64,000 bases of DNA, taken from the NCBI GenBank assembly GCA_916048095.2, contig OU696595.1:948795-1012794 (forward strand), read 5' to 3'. A program made the translations under genes and the position numbers. The number at the start of each line of letters is the position of its first letter. Within the stretch, counting starts at the first letter, position 1. Origin of the DNA: Sacculina carcini. Lineage: Eukaryota; Arthropoda; Thecostraca; Sacculinidae. This document shows positions 21,168 through 34,800 of this stretch, piece after piece. The notes under the pieces were generated by a model that searched no databases, was not told the DNA's origin, and worked only from the letters and a program-made list of their open reading frames with translations.

Positions 21168-21545
21168 TATTGTTTGAACTATTTCTCCGTTTCATGATTG
21201 TTTCAATTCTCGTTGTCTTATTTTTCCCTGTCTTGAGCACAGTTACTGCTTCCTTTCCTTCCTTGCTGCTTTATTTATTATATTGTGAATGTTCTCTGTA
21301 ATAATTCTCTGTCGATTTTATTGTTTGAACATACCACTTGATTTTTTGGAACTGTGCCCTTTGTGCTTGTGCTTGCTATTTAGCAATTTTGGTTGTTTTG
21401 TGACTTCTCTTTCTTTTACTTGCTCATTTCTCCCATATTCTTTACAATTGTCGTTTTATCTCAATTGATGTTTTCCCTTTTTCGCGCTTGTGTTTTACCG
21501 GCGCTATAGCAAATACACGTTGTCGTTGTCGTTGTCGTTGTTATA
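20187..21545 (+). mobile_element. L2-clade LINE, 5'-truncated
   Basis: Begins within the reverse transcriptase and runs through the end of ORF2 and a 3' UTR to a short tail of GTTGTC-type repeats (about 21518-21540). Strongly similar to the minus-strand L2 at 59407-63931, but its tail sequence differs ((TTG)n there). It lies inside Helitron modules: CTTTACCGCTATAAAAT on the left and TATATTCCGCTATC on the right. A 12-bp direct repeat, ACAGCCAACGTT, sits at the 5' junction. Confidence 0.9.
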
Positions 21546-21680
21546 TATTCCGCTATCTCTTAAGTCCGATATAACCTGCATTTAAACCTGCCCGTCGTGC
21601 GGGTGAATTAATATAAAAGGGAATACAAATCAAACAGCTAAAATTGAAATCCATAAAAAAGTCCAATTTAATTATTGAGC

Positions 21681-22884
21681 TTTAAGAATTTGCTATAAAT
21701 TGCCATATTTTATTACTTGCATATGTTAGGAATATGTGTTATTCATCCCTATTGGTCCACGTCATAATAATTATAGACATGTGACTTAAATTATAGTTCT
21801 AGACATTAATATAATTCTTGGCAAAGAGCCTGGATGTATTTTGTTGCTTTTTTGTTGGGTTACAAGTCTAATATGACACCTATCATATATCCCCAAGCAT
21901 TTAAACCATCCCTGCATTCCATATTTCAACATTACACCTATATTTACCGATAAAATAGATTAATGATTATGCTAGATTGAGCCCAAACAGTTCATTTTGT
22001 TGTTTAAATACTATATAAGACATGTACATACACAAATGGTATGTTTTAATGAGTATAATGAGTAATTCCAGTATTTATGTCTATATTATATAGTGATTGT
22101 CTGTATTGTGTCTATATGTGTGTCCGTATGCGGTGCTATGCACACGCAGGATGTCTAGCACCACACACGAACACAATATTCACACGTCTTCCAGATACAG
22201 GTTTATCGAGTTTATGTTGACAATACATGAACATTTGCTATATTGTACACCTTTACAACTAACAATTATTCTGGATAGTGTGAAATAATTGTTCTAAAAG
22301 TTCAAAATTGTCCTAATTCTAAATAGTTGATCTTAAAATCTTAATTCTAAATAGTTGATCTGAAAAAGTTGCGCTAAAACAAAAAGTTGCATTTATAACT
22401 TATTAGTACTTATTTCAGATAAATGAAATATTGATTTTTGGGCTCCTTATGACAAACAGATTCTATGATACAAAAGTTGCATTTGCAACAAAAGGTCACC
22501 CTAATTTTTTAAATTAACTGAGCTGGGTGTGTTTTTGTGTGCGAGTATGCTTGTGTGAATACGTGCTGGTGTGTATGTGTATGCAAATGTGTGTGTATGT
22601 GCCGGTGAGTTTCTACATGACTGGTTTATCAGACGGTAGGTGTGAGCCACAAATGTTACAAATACTTGGGCAAATTGAGTTTTGTTCTCAGAATCGTAGC
22701 GCACCTCAAATGGCCAGTGTGCGCGATATAGCTGAATTTATCGTGGTTATATGGGCTTTCCAGTTGAACAGCGTATATGCATGCTTTCTACCCGAATATG
22801 ACCCTGAGTAACAGTCGTAAATCATATTTTACAACGTGATACCAGAATGAAGTGTGCTGCTGAATGTAGATATATTGTTTTCTA
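21681..22884. other. Unique stretch, no recognised gene
   Basis: Not Helitron-like. Holds AT-rich sequence, a GT-rich tract (about 22525-22610) and a few ORFs under 100 codons. The plus-strand ORF ending at 22811 (…FLPEYDPE) resembles nothing I know and its first half is only the GT repeat. No splice-supported exon could be argued. Confidence 0.5.
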
Positions 22885-25800
22885 TTAGCATGAAATACCG
22901 CCCTTAGTGCGGAGCAATTCATGTAGTAAAATTCATACTTTATTCATAAAAAATATTGCAAATAAAAAAAGTAAACTCATAAAAATCTGAACCAAATGAA
23001 AAGTCCAAATTCAATCATTTTTGTTCTAATTTTGACACAATATTTCCCCTCAACCCGCTTCATATTCATACCCCGTCGTGCGGAATAATTCAGAAATAAA
23101 ACACGAAACAAACACAATTAGAAATGGTGATAACTTTTCATCAGAATGTTTCCCAAACATATTTTGAGCTTAACATCATTCCCCAACACCATTTTCTCGA
23201 GTACTATTCTACTTTTACCGCTACCGCAACTTTAACCGCTATCATATATTTCGGTATCATTTAAACCCAATATATTTTGACCCAAACCTACCAAACCTAG
23301 CCCAACCACCCCAACTTGACCTAACCCAGCCTAATCTGAGGTGATCCAACTTATTAGTTTGTGATCACAAAATGAACCGATTCAATCATAATTTATAATC
23401 AGAAGTTTGAGATTATCTACGCCAGGGGTCTCAAACACGCGGCCCACCAATACTTTTCTCGCAGCTCGCCATTATAGTATAGAAACCAAATTGTAAGACT
23501 GATTAAATCACATTTATTGTATAATGTGATTTAATTATACACCATTTAATTCACATTTTCATTAGTGAGTCTGGATCTTGAAGTCAAGCCCGTGAGTTTT
23601 GTATATGAACTCATTCTACACGGTAACATTTAATATTTAAACCCACCCGTCGTGCGGAACAATTAATAAAGCAAAAGTAATACATATTTAAATGCAAACA
23701 GCCAGTCTAATAGAAAACTCTAAATTGTAAAATCTATACCAATAGAAAATTCCTGTTCTGAATTTGCATATTCTTATTCTAATAATTGACGACATATTAT
23801 TCAGTCAACCCGCCTCATACTTGAGCCCGCCCGTCGTCAGGAATAATTTCGAAATGTAAACACAAAATAACAATGAATTTTTTTAGTATATAAATGAATT
23901 TTTTTAGTATATAAATGAATTTTTTTAGTATATAAATGAATTTTTTTTCCATAATATTATCTCATAATTCCCGGTTAATGCTTCCACTAATGCATCATAT
24001 TCATACAGTTGTTATTTTTTGGATTACACCGATATTACATCCCTTGATATTACAGCCGATATTATATTATGCAATCTATACTCTACTACGTATTGTTCTT
24101 AATACATATATCATCAGATCGCAAAAGATATTTAAAGGTTCACATCATTCTCCAACATCATTTGCTTAAGAGCTATTCTACTTTTATCGATAGAATATTT
24201 ACTGCTAGCAAAATATCATATACCTCGCTATCATTTAAACCCACTCTTTATATATACATTTAAGCCCGCCCGTCGTGCGGAACAGTTCATAGAATATAAT
24301 TAATATTCAATGAATGAAAAATTAGTGCAAATTGAAAAAAACCCATAGAAACGTTTTAGCCAATATAAAAGTCTCAATGTGAAATTTATGTTTCAATTTA
24401 GAAAACATGATTTTCCACAACCCGCCTCATATTTAAAGCTGCCCGTCGTGCGGAATAATTCAGAACTCAAACACGAAACAAACACAAAGAAAATTGATGA
24501 AAAACGACCAATAGAAAAAGTCAAATTTGTAAATTCTTGTTTTAATTATTGACGATGTTTTCCCCTCAACACTGCTCAAATTCTCACCCGTCCTTCGTGT
24601 GTAGTAATTCAGAAGCGTAACACTATTAAAACAATGAAACATCTCTATAATTCCAGATTAATGCTTCCTCTAAAACAGCATATGCATATAGTTGGCATTG
24701 CATGATTTTTACAACCCATATCCTCATGCAACTTAAGCGTATGCAGCTTGAAATTAAACCAATTAAATTACACAGTAAAATTCAGTAGCTTACTTTGTTC
24801 CCAGTAGCATTTTACGCGCCCGTCGTGCGGAACATTTGATGTGTAAATATTGAGGACAATATTTACTTTCTATTAAGTATAGTGTAGCATTAATTAAACT
24901 GTACGCAAAAAAACACACCATCCATGCTTGGAGATAATATGATGCCTTCTTAATTGTGATTGGGCTTCAGTGAAATTTAATCGGTGTATATTCCTGTGTA
25001 ATCGCAAGTGCGCATAATAGCTGTCAAATTGGCAATATGTCCTTTTGACTTTACGCCGCCGTAACTTTCTTCAGATACACTTTGGAAAATTACAAATTAT
25101 ACCGTATTGTAGAAAACAAGATTTCTAGCACGATGGTATAATTTATTTTTATGTATAACAAATAGTTACCGAGAAATAGTAGAAAAATGAATTAATTTTA
25201 GACGCCCGTTGTTCAAGTGTAATTTTGGATGTATTTGAGAATTTTGCCAATTTTACACGTTTTTTCATCATTTATGGGTATAAATTATAGCTTATCTTGT
25301 AGAACACAAATTATCTACACAGTAGTATATTCCTGTGTAATCGAAAGTGCGTCAATTGTGATTGGACTTCAGTGAAATTAAATCAGTGTATATTCATGTG
25401 TAATCGCAAGTGCGCATAATAGCTGTCAAATTGGCAACATGACATTTTGACTTTACATCGCCGTAACTTCCTTTAGATACACTTTGGAAAATTAAAAATT
25501 ATACCGTATTGTAGAAAACAAAATTTTTAGCACGATGGTATAACTTATTTTTATGTATAACAAATAGTTACTGATAAATATTAGAAAAATTAATTAATTT
25601 TAGTCGCCCGGTGTTCAAGTGTAATTTTGGATGTATTTGAGAATTTTGCCAATTTTACACGTTTTTTGTATCATTTTTGGGTATAAATTATAGCTTATCT
25701 TGTAGAACACATTATTATCTACACAGTAGTATATTCCTGTGTAATCGCAAGTGCGCATAATAGCTGTCAAATTGGCAATATGTCCTTTTAACTTTACACC

Positions 25801-26773
25801 CCCGTAACTTCCTTCAGATACACTTTGGAAAATTAAACATTATAGCGTATTGTAGAAAACAAAATTTCAAGCACGATGGTATAATTTATTTTTATGTATA
25901 ACAAATAGTTACTGAGAAAGAGTATAAAAATGAATTAATTTTATTCACCCGGTGTTCAAGTGTAATTTTGGATGTATTTGAGAAATTTGCTAATTTTACA
26001 CGTTTTTTGTATAATTTGTGGGTATAAATTATAACTTTTCTTGTAGAACACAAAATTATCTACACAATAGTATAATTTTTATAGCTGTACCAATGCTGGT
26101 TTATGAGGAATAGATAGCGGAATATTGACCAAAATATTCACGTTTTTGTGTGCTAATTTTGCCTTTTTGACTTTGTCATTTACACTTCACACCGCCGTAA
26201 CTTTTTTTTAATACACTTTGTAAAATTAAAAATTATACTGTGCTGTAGAAAAAGAAAATTTTCAGCATGATGGTATATTTATTTAGATGTGTGATAATTA
26301 TTTTTTGAGAAATAGAGAAAAAAGTATAGAAAATTTGACGCGTGGAGTTTAAATAAAATTTTGAATGTAGATTGAATTTTTTTCCATTTTACATGTTTGA
26401 TATTTAATTTTTGGGTATAAATTATATTTTGTTGAGTAGGAGAAAAAGTTTTCTACACAGTGTTATGACTTGTATAGTTGTACCATTGCTGGTTTAGGAG
26501 AAATAGTATTCAGAAAATTGACCAAAATTTTCGCATTTTTCAGGGTTCATTTTGTCTTTTCACCGCTCTAACTTTTTTGATTTCATTTTTAAAATTAAAA
26601 ATTTAACTTACAGTGTAGAAAAGAAAATTTGCAACATGATGGTATACATTTTTAGCGGGTACCCTAAGTGATGGCCGAGAAACAGCTCATAGAAAATGAA
26701 CCAAGGAGGGTGGGACACACAGACACACAGACACACACACAGACACACAGAGGTTCTCTTATATATATATAGA
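22885..26773 (-). mobile_element. Long non-autonomous Helitron, near full length (3.9 kb)
   Basis: Left end TTAGCATGAAATACCGCCC is a worn 3' terminus. Right end GGTTCTCTTATATATATATAGA is the 5' terminus: on the minus strand it reads TC followed by (TA)n, next to an A. In between: hairpin modules, the hAT-end fragment (23423), a 21-bp AT-rich triplication near 23870-23935, CGCCCGTCGTGCGG modules, and the satellite (about 24990-26690). Just before the 5' end lies CCAAGGAGGGTGGGACAC plus (CACAGA)n, the common Helitron 5' region here. Confidence 0.75.
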
Positions 26774-26949
26774 TATGTTTTATTGCTGCCCGCGGGACAT
26801 TTTTATTTCATAAAAATGAGCCATCGCTTCGTTTGCGTTCCAAGCCCCTGATCATTGAACCAGCGAACCATGAACCAGCGCAATTATGTCACCTCATATT
26901 CAAGCATACATACACAGACAGACAGATAATTTCTTCTTTATGTATATAT
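26774..26949 (-). mobile_element. Fragment of short type-B Helitron
   Basis: Right-hand 175 bp of the ~450-bp element (TTTATTGCTGCCCGCGGG through CTTTATGTATATATATA), squeezed between two long copies. Confidence 0.65.
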
Positions 26950-27729
26950 ATAGCATTAAGACCCGCCCGTTGTGCGGAGTAATTCATAACATGAAATTCA
27001 TATTCAATTCATAAAAAATATGGAAAATTAAAAATGAAATAGGGGACACTCATAAAAATATTAATCAATTGAAAATTATAAGTTTAATTATTTTTATTTC
27101 GACAAAATATTTCCCCTCAGTCCGCCTTAGTCATTTTCACACCAGCCCGTCGTGCTGAATAATTCAGAGCTTGAACACGATTCGTTCTGGATCTTGAAAT
27201 CAAATCCATTGGTCTTGTTTATGGATTAATTCTACAGAGGAAATTGAACGTTCTATTGTCTATAGTTGCTGCCCGCGGAGCATTTATATTTGTTAAAAAA
27301 ATTACCATTTTTTAAATGAACCATTTGAAAATATTAACTAAAAAATGTAAACACTTTTTTTAAGCCCGCCCGTCGTGCGGAACAATTCATACAACAAAAT
27401 TCATATTAAATCCATAAAATATAATGAATAAAAATTTAAAAGTAAAAAATGTAGCCTATAAATATCTTAACCAATAGAAAAGTCTAAATGTGAATATTTT
27501 CGTTAATATTTTGACAAATATTATCCCTCAACCCGCCTGATATATAAATCTGCCCGTCGTGTGGTATAATTCAGAACACAAACACGAAAAAACAATGAAA
27601 GATGATGACTATATTAATTACTTAACATCATTCCCCAACATCATTTGCTTAAGTACTATTTTACTTTTACGCCAAGTGGTGGCCGAGTATTAGCTGATAG
27701 AAAATGGACCAAGGATGGTGAACACACAG

Positions 27730-27761
<32 letters not shown>

Positions 27762-27786
27762 ACAGAGGATCTCTTTTATATATATA
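26950..27786 (-). mobile_element. Internally deleted Helitron (~840 bp)
   Basis: Has both ends: ATAGCATTAAGACCCGCCCG on the left and GAGGATCTCTTTTATATATA on the right. It passes straight from the module region (CTTTTACGCC, 27665) to the 5' region (AAGTGGTGGCCGAGTATTAG), so the satellite and hAT fragment are lost. Confidence 0.7.
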
Positions 27787-30700
27787 CTAGCATTAAAACC
27801 CGCCCGTTGTGCGGAGGAATTCATAAAATGGAATTAATATTCATAAAAATTCATATTCATAAAAAAATTCCAAATTAAAAAAGAAAATGAAAACTCATAA
27901 GTGTCTTACTCAATAGAAAAGTCCAAGTGTGAATATTTTTATTTTTATTTTGACATAATACTTTTCCTCAACCCGCCTCATATATAAACCCACCCATTGT
28001 GCGGAATAATTCAGAACACAAACACGTAACAAACAATGAAAATTCTAGCATGTAAACCCGCTCGTCGTGCGAAAGAGTTCATACTATTAAATTTGTATTC
28101 AATTCATAAGAGAAAAGGAATATGAATTAAAAAAGAGTGGAGTAAACCCATTTGAATTTCTAAGTCTAAATTTAGTCTAAAGTTCATATTTTCATATTTA
28201 TTTTCACAAAATAGTTTGCCTAAACCGCCTCATATTTATACATGCCCGTCGTGCTGAATAATTCAGAACTCAGACACGAACCAATGAAAAATGACTACAC
28301 TTTTTCATCATAATGTTTCCAAAATATATTTATGACTTAACATCACCGTCTAGCATTGAAACCCGCCAGTTTTGCGGAGCAATTCATGAAATGAAATTCA
28401 TATAAAATCCTACTCAATTGAAAAGTCTAAATTTAATTATTTTTATTTTTATTTTGACAACATATTTTCCTTTAACCCTCCTCATATTGAAACCCGCCCG
28501 TCGTGCTCAACAATTCATAAAATAAAATGCATATTCAATCCAGAGAATAAACTGTATAAAAATTAAAAAGCAAAAATTTTAACCTGTAAATACGTTCACC
28601 AATAAAAACTCTAAATGTGAATATCTTAATTATAAATTTGACAAAATATTATTCCTTAATCCACCTCATATTTAAACCTACCCGTCGTGCGGAATAATTC
28701 AGAACACTAATACGTACAAAACAATGAAAATTCTAGCATGTAAACCCGCCCGTCGTGCGAAACAGTTCATACTATTAAATTTGTATTCAATTCATAAGAG
28801 AAAATAAATATGAATTAATAAAGAAAAGAGTAAACCCAAAAAAATCCTATTTAAACCTGCCCGTCGTGCTGAATAATTCAGAACTCTGACACTAAACAAT
28901 GAAAAATGACTAATTTTTTTATCAAAATGTTTTCAAAATATATTTATAACTCAACATCACCATCTAGCATTAAAACCCGCCCTTTGTGCAGAACAATAAA
29001 TAAAGTAAAATGAATATTGAATTGATAAAAAATGATTAGAAATTAAAAAAGAAAAAGTAAACCCATAAAAAGTCTTAACCAATAGAAAAGCCTAAATGTG
29101 AATGTTTTTATTTTAGATGTGGCAAAATATTTTCCCTCGAACTGCCTCGTATTTAAATCCGCCCGTCGTGCAGAACTATAAATAGAATATAATGAATCAA
29201 AAAGCAAAAAGCTTATCCAATAGAAAAATATAAATTTGTAAATTCTTGTTTTAATTATTGACGATGTTTTTTTCCTCAGCACTGCTCAGGTTCACACCCA
29301 TACTTCGTGTGCAGTAATTCAGAAGTGTAACACTATCAAAACAATGAAACTTTCTGTAATATCTATAATTCCATATTAATGCTTCCGCTAAAACAGCATA
29401 TGCATATAGTTGGCATTGCATGATATTACAACCCATATCCTTATGCAACTAAAGCGTATGCAACTTGAAATTAAACCAATTAAATTACACAGTAAAATTC
29501 AGTAGTTTACTTTGTTCCCAGTAGCATTTTACCCGCCCGTCGTGCGGAACAATTCATGTGTAAATATTGAGGACAATAAAGCCTTTATATTCAGTATACT
29601 GTACGCAATAAAACCACACCATCCATGCTTGGAGCTAATATGATGCATTATAAATTGTGATTGGACTTCAGTGAAATTAAATCAGTGTATATTCATGTGT
29701 AATCGCAAGTGCGCATAATAGCTGTCAAATTGGCAACATGACATTTTGACTTTACACCGCCGTAATTTCCTTCAGATACACTTTGGAAAATTAAAAATTA
29801 TACCGTATTGTAGATCACAAAATTTCTAGCACGATGTTATATATTGTTTTAACGTGTGACAAATAGTTACTGAGAAATACGTAAAAAATGAATAAATTTT
29901 AGTCGCCCGGTGTTCAAGTGCAATTTTGGATGTATTTGAGAATTTTGCCAATTTTACACGTTTTTTGTATCATTTGTGGGTATAAATTATAGCTTATCTT
30001 GTAGAACACAAAATTATCTACACAGTAGTATATTCCTGTGTAATCGCAAGTGCGCATAATAGCTGTCAAATTGGCAATATTTCCTTTTGACTTTACACCG
30101 CTGTAACTTCCTTCAGATATACTTTGGAAAATTACAGATTATACCGTATTGTAGAAAACAAGATTTCTAGCACGATGGTATAATTCATTTTTATGTGTAA
30201 CAAATAGTTACTGAGAAATAGTAGAAGAATGAATAAATTTTAGTCACCCGGTGTTCAAGTGTAATTTTGGATGTATTTGAGAATTTTGCCAATTTTACAC
30301 GTTTTTGGGTATAAATTATAACGTTTCCTGTAGAAAGAAAAATTATCTACACAATAGTATAATTTTTATAGCTGTACCATTGCTGGTTTATGAGGAATAA
30401 ATAGCGGAATATTGACCAAAATATTCACGTTTTTTTGTGCTAATTTTGCCTTTTTGACTTTGTCATTTACACTTCACACCACCGTAACTTTTTTAATACA
30501 CTTTGGAAAATTAAAAATTATACCGTGTTGTAGAAAACAAAATTCCCAGCATGATGGTATTATTTATTTAGATGTGTAATAATTAGTTTTTGAGAAATAG
30601 AGAAAAAAGTATAGAAAATCGGACGCGTGGAGTTTATATACAATTTAGAATTTTTTTCTATTTTACATGTTATATATTCAATTTTTGGGTATAAATTATA

Positions 30701-30966
30701 ATTTGTTGAGTAGAACCGAAAATTTTCTACACAGTGGTATAATTTTTATAGTTGTACCATTGCTGGTTTAGGAGGGGTAGTCTAAATTTTTTAGTCTAAA
30801 TTTACCAAAATTTTCGCATTTTTTAGGGTTCATTTTGTCTTTTCACCGCTATAACCTTTTTTGGTTTTATTTTTGAAATTAAAAATTTAGCCTACAGACA
30901 GAAAAATGTCCAACATGATGGTATAAATTTTTAGCGGGTACACCAAGTGGTTACCGAGTAGCAGCT
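27787..30966 (-). mobile_element. Helitron cluster with several stacked 3' ends
   Basis: CTAG-plus-hairpin termini, in minus orientation, recur at 27787, 28046, 28352, 28733 and 28965, spaced about 230-380 bp apart. Only the last leads into a full body with satellite (about 29690-30960). The right end is broken: after ACCAAGTGGTTACCGAGTAG the usual 5' terminus is replaced by a TTTTATTTTA-rich tract at 30966, where unique DNA begins. Confidence 0.65.
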
Positions 30967-31044
30967 TTTTATTTTATTTTATTTTCAGGTTTTTATTTTA
31001 TTTTTATTGTGCGTATGTGTGTGTGTGTGTTGTGTATTTACCGT

Positions 31045-31045
<1 letters not shown>

Positions 31046-31122
<77 letters not shown>
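31046..31122. repeat. (TG)n microsatellite
   Basis: Nearly uninterrupted TG dinucleotides over about 77 bp, with a shorter TG run just before it at 31016-31034. Confidence 0.9.
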
Positions 31123-31123
<1 letters not shown>

Positions 31124-31842
31124 AAAAATAGTATTGCCTTCAAGTACACATATTGTTGTGATAAATGATAATAATTTTGCAGACACAACAAATAAACTTC
31201 AATCACGAATTACTCACAAAATCACTAACAGTATTTTGCTGAACATTTGTGCCTGCCTTTCACAGTGATATTGCTCTTATCTCTCTGTGTGTTGATTATC
31301 AAACTGCATGGGCATTGCAGGCATGCACTTTGCAGCGTTCGTGTTCGTCCCATTTCACTTAATAGTAATACTGATTGTAGCCACTTAGTAGCCACTGATT
31401 GGTCACAACATTTGTTACAGCGCAAAATAAAAACATGAGTGCAGAAAGTATTGTTTATTAATGTTGCAGATGAAATCAACATTTAAACGTCAAAACGTTT
31501 TCAATACCGTGTTACAATATGCAAAATTCACTCGTTCATTCTCAATTCAGCTGGTTACGAATCAACGTTTGCTGACTCATAGCGAGTGATGTTGAGGATT
31601 TCGGCTGTAACACAAGTAGATGGCAGCTAGTGGTACGTCAGATGTTGCACGTGACTGATGTTGTTCACATGTCTGTACCAGAACCTGCCAGATGATAGTC
31701 TATGTGGTCTAACTGCTCTAAACTATATCTCTGTGGCGGTTCATTACTGGCCATCACTGCTGAAGGATGTTATATTGTTCGTTGACTTGTGGCTGTGTAT
31801 AACTCTTCACAGGGCGCGCGTAACAGTTGAACTGTTGCTGGC
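31123..31842. other. Unique sequence, probable 3' flank of the minus-strand gene
   Basis: No transposable-element similarity noticed. On the minus strand this follows the stop codon of the Gln-rich gene, so part is probably its 3' UTR. ORFs here are short and unremarkable. Confidence 0.5.
31454..31459 (-). promoter_or_regulatory. Candidate polyadenylation signal AATAAA
   Basis: TTTATT on the plus strand reads AATAAA on the minus strand, about 385 bp after the stop codon of the Gln/Pro/Tyr-rich gene. The hexamer is common in AT-rich DNA, so this is only a plausible site. Confidence 0.3.
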
Positions 31843-34800
31843 TTATTTCATCAGTCGGAATATAGTTTCCCTGGGACTGGTCGTAGTGGGAGAATTGCTG
31901 CTGGCTGTTTGTGGCATTTGATAACTGCTCACATTTTCCTGCAAACAGTTTGACTGTTCTTGATGGTTTGCTTGTGGCGAAACATCACCCGCCGAGAGAA
32001 TACACGTAGCAGTTGAACTGCTGCTGAAGGCTTGCTGGTGGCAGCGCATTGTAGGCACCAGCGACTGTAATAACGCCAGAAACTGTGAGTTGTGATAGTT
32101 GAGTTGTTGTTCACTTGCATATGACACATCGTAGTTCTCCTGGGTCTGCTCGTTATTGGTAAACTGTTGTTGCTCGTTGGATTGTAGCGGCTCATGAGTA
32201 GGAATTTTTTGTTGTATGTAATTGATCTGTTCTGTGTAACTTGTTGATGCTGGCTCAGAACTTGCTACACTCTGCTCCTGGAAGTTGAGGTGCTGTTTGA
32301 TGTTTGTCTGAGACGGTTTATGAGTTCCCTGTGGTTGATTAATATTGTTGAACTCCTGTTGGATGTCGTTTTGAGGCAGTTCATCATGGCATTGATTTGT
32401 CTGCACGTGGGAGTATAACTGGTCTTCATTACCATGCTGAAGAACGGTGCTTGCCAGTTGATGTTCGTAGGAGACTTGGTCATGATCTTGAACTGTCTCT
32501 GCAGTTTCCAAACTTGTCATTGGTTGAACAAAGTTGGATAACTTTAATTCACTTGGTTGTTGCTGAGCATAGCTCGCTTGTGGCTGCTCGAAGTGATTGA
32601 ACTCCTGTTGGATGTTGTTTTGAGGCAGTTCATTAATCATTAGAGGTTGTGGTACGTTGATGGTTTGATCTGTACCATTTGCCTGTGGCGGAGCATATCC
32701 CGCCTGAGGCTCCACTTGATAGTTTAGTTGTTGATGTTCACTGGTCTGTGTTGGAGCGTTAATGTCCAGTGGATATACGTAGCAGCAGAACTGCTGCTCG
32801 TAGCAGAACTGTGGCGGGGAATATCCCACCAGAGGCTGCACGTAATAATCTGTCCGTTGTTGTTGATAGTTTGGTTGTTGTTGTTGATAGTTTGGTTGTT
32901 GTTGTTGATAGTATGGTTGTTGTTGTTGTTGATTGTCTGGTTGTTGTTGTTGATAGTTTGGTTGTTGTTGTTGATGGTTTGGTTGTTTTTGTTGATAGTT
33001 TGGTTGTTGTTGTTGATAGTATGGTTGTTGTTGTTGTTGATAGTCTGGTTGTTGTTGTTGATAGTTTGGTTGTTGTTGTTGATGGTTTGGTTGTTGTTGT
33101 TGATAGTTTGGTAGTTGTTGTTGTTGATAGTTTGGTTGTTGTTGTTGTTGATGGTTTGGTTGTTGTTGTTGTTGATAGTTTGGTTTTTGTTGTTGTTGTT
33201 GATAGTTTGGTTGTTGTTGTTGTTGATAGTTTGGTTGTTGTTGTTGTTGATAGTTTGGTTGTTGTTGTTGTTGATGGTTTGGTTGTTGTTGTTGCTGATA
33301 GTTTGGTTGTTGTTGTTGTTGTTGATAGTTTGGTTGTTGTTGTTGTTGATGGCTTGGTTGTTGTTGTTGTTGATAGTTTGGTTGTCTTTGTTGATAGTTT
33401 GGTTGTTGTTGTTGATAATTTGGTTGTTGTTGTTGATAGTCTGGTTGTTGTTGTTGATAGTTTGGTTGTTGTTGTTGATAGTTTGGTTGTTGTTGTTGAT
33501 GGTTTGGTTGTTGTTGTTGATAGTTTGGTTGTTGTTGTTGGTGGTTTGGTTGTTGTTGTTGATAGTTTGGTTGTTGTTGTTGTTGATAGTTTGGTTGTTG
33601 TTGTTGATGGTTTGGTTGTTGTTGTTGTTGATAGTTTGGTTGTTGTTGTTGTTGTTGATAGTTAGGTTGTTGTTGTTGTTGATGGTTTGGTTGTTGTTGT
33701 TGATAGTGTTGTTGTTGTTGTTGATGGTTTGGTTGATGTTGTTGTTGATGGTTTGGTTGTTGTTGTTGTTGATAGTTTGGTTGTTGTTGTTGATGGTTTG
33801 GTTGTTGTTGTTGTTGATAGTTTGGTTGTTGTTGTTGATGGTTTGGTTGTTGTTGTTGATAGTTTGGTTGTTGTTGTTGATAGTATGGTTGTTGTTGTTG
33901 TTGATAGTCTGGTTGTTGTTGTTGATAGTTTGGTTGTTTTTGTTGATGGTTTGGTTGTTGTTGTTGATGGTTTGGTTGTTGTTGTTGATAGTCTGGTTGT
34001 TGTTGTTGTTGATAGTTTAGTTGTTGTTGTTGTTGATAGTTTGGTTGTTGTTGTTGAAAGTTTGGTTGTTGTTGTTGTTGATGGTTTGGTTGTTGTTGTT
34101 GATTGTGTTGTTGTTGTTGTTGATGGTTTGGTTGTTGTTGTTGATAGTTTGGTTGTTGTTGTTGATAGTTTGGTTGTTGTTGTTGTTGATGGTTTGGTTG
34201 TTGTTGTTGTTGATAGTTTGGTTGTTGTTGTTGATAATTTGGTTGTTGTTGTTGATAGTTTGGTTGTTGTTGTTGATAGTTTGGTTGTTGTTGTTGATAG
34301 TTTGGTTGTTGTTGTTGATAGTTTGGTTGTTGTTGTTGTTGATAATTTAGTTGTTGTTGTTGATAGTTTGGTAGTTGTTGTTGATAGTTTGGTTGTTGTT
34401 GTTGTTGATAGTCTGGTTTTTGTTGTTGATAGTTTGGTTGTTGTTGTTGTTGATGGTTTGGTTGTTGTTGTTGATAGTTTGGTTGATGTTGTTGTTGATG
34501 GTTTGGTTGTTGTTGTTGTTGATAGTTTGGTTGTTGTTGTTGATAGTTTGGTTGTTGTTGTTGTTGATAACTTGGTTGTTGTTGTTGATAGTTTGGTTGT
34601 TGTTGTTGATAGTTTGGTTGTTGTTGTTGTTGATAGTCTGGTTTTTGTTGTTGATAGTTTGGTTGTTGTTGTTGTTGATGGTTTGGTTGTTGTTGTTGAT
34701 AGTTTGGTTGTTGTTGTTGTTGATAGTTTGGTTGTTGTTGTTGTTGATGGTTTGGTTGTTGTTGTTGTTGATAGTTTTATTGTTGTTTTTGATAGTTTGG

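Larger units (their letters stand above)
18721..21680 (-). mobile_element. Helitron module chain, split by an L2 LINE
   Basis: Continues without a clean 3' terminus from the satellite at 18720. It repeats the order seen at 9940-11110: AATTCATACAAT start, hAT-end fragment (CAGGGGTCCCAAAC at 19248), then modules ending in CGCCCGTCGTGCG hairpins. A L2 LINE occupies 20187-21545. After the LINE the Helitron resumes (TTCCGCTATCTCTTAAG) and fades near 21680. No gene of its own. Confidence 0.55.

Noticed and set aside
22527-22811. Plus-strand 94-codon ORF beginning with Cys/Val repeats
   Set aside because: Its first third is a GT microsatellite and the remainder has no recognisable feature; kept only as a note in the unique region.
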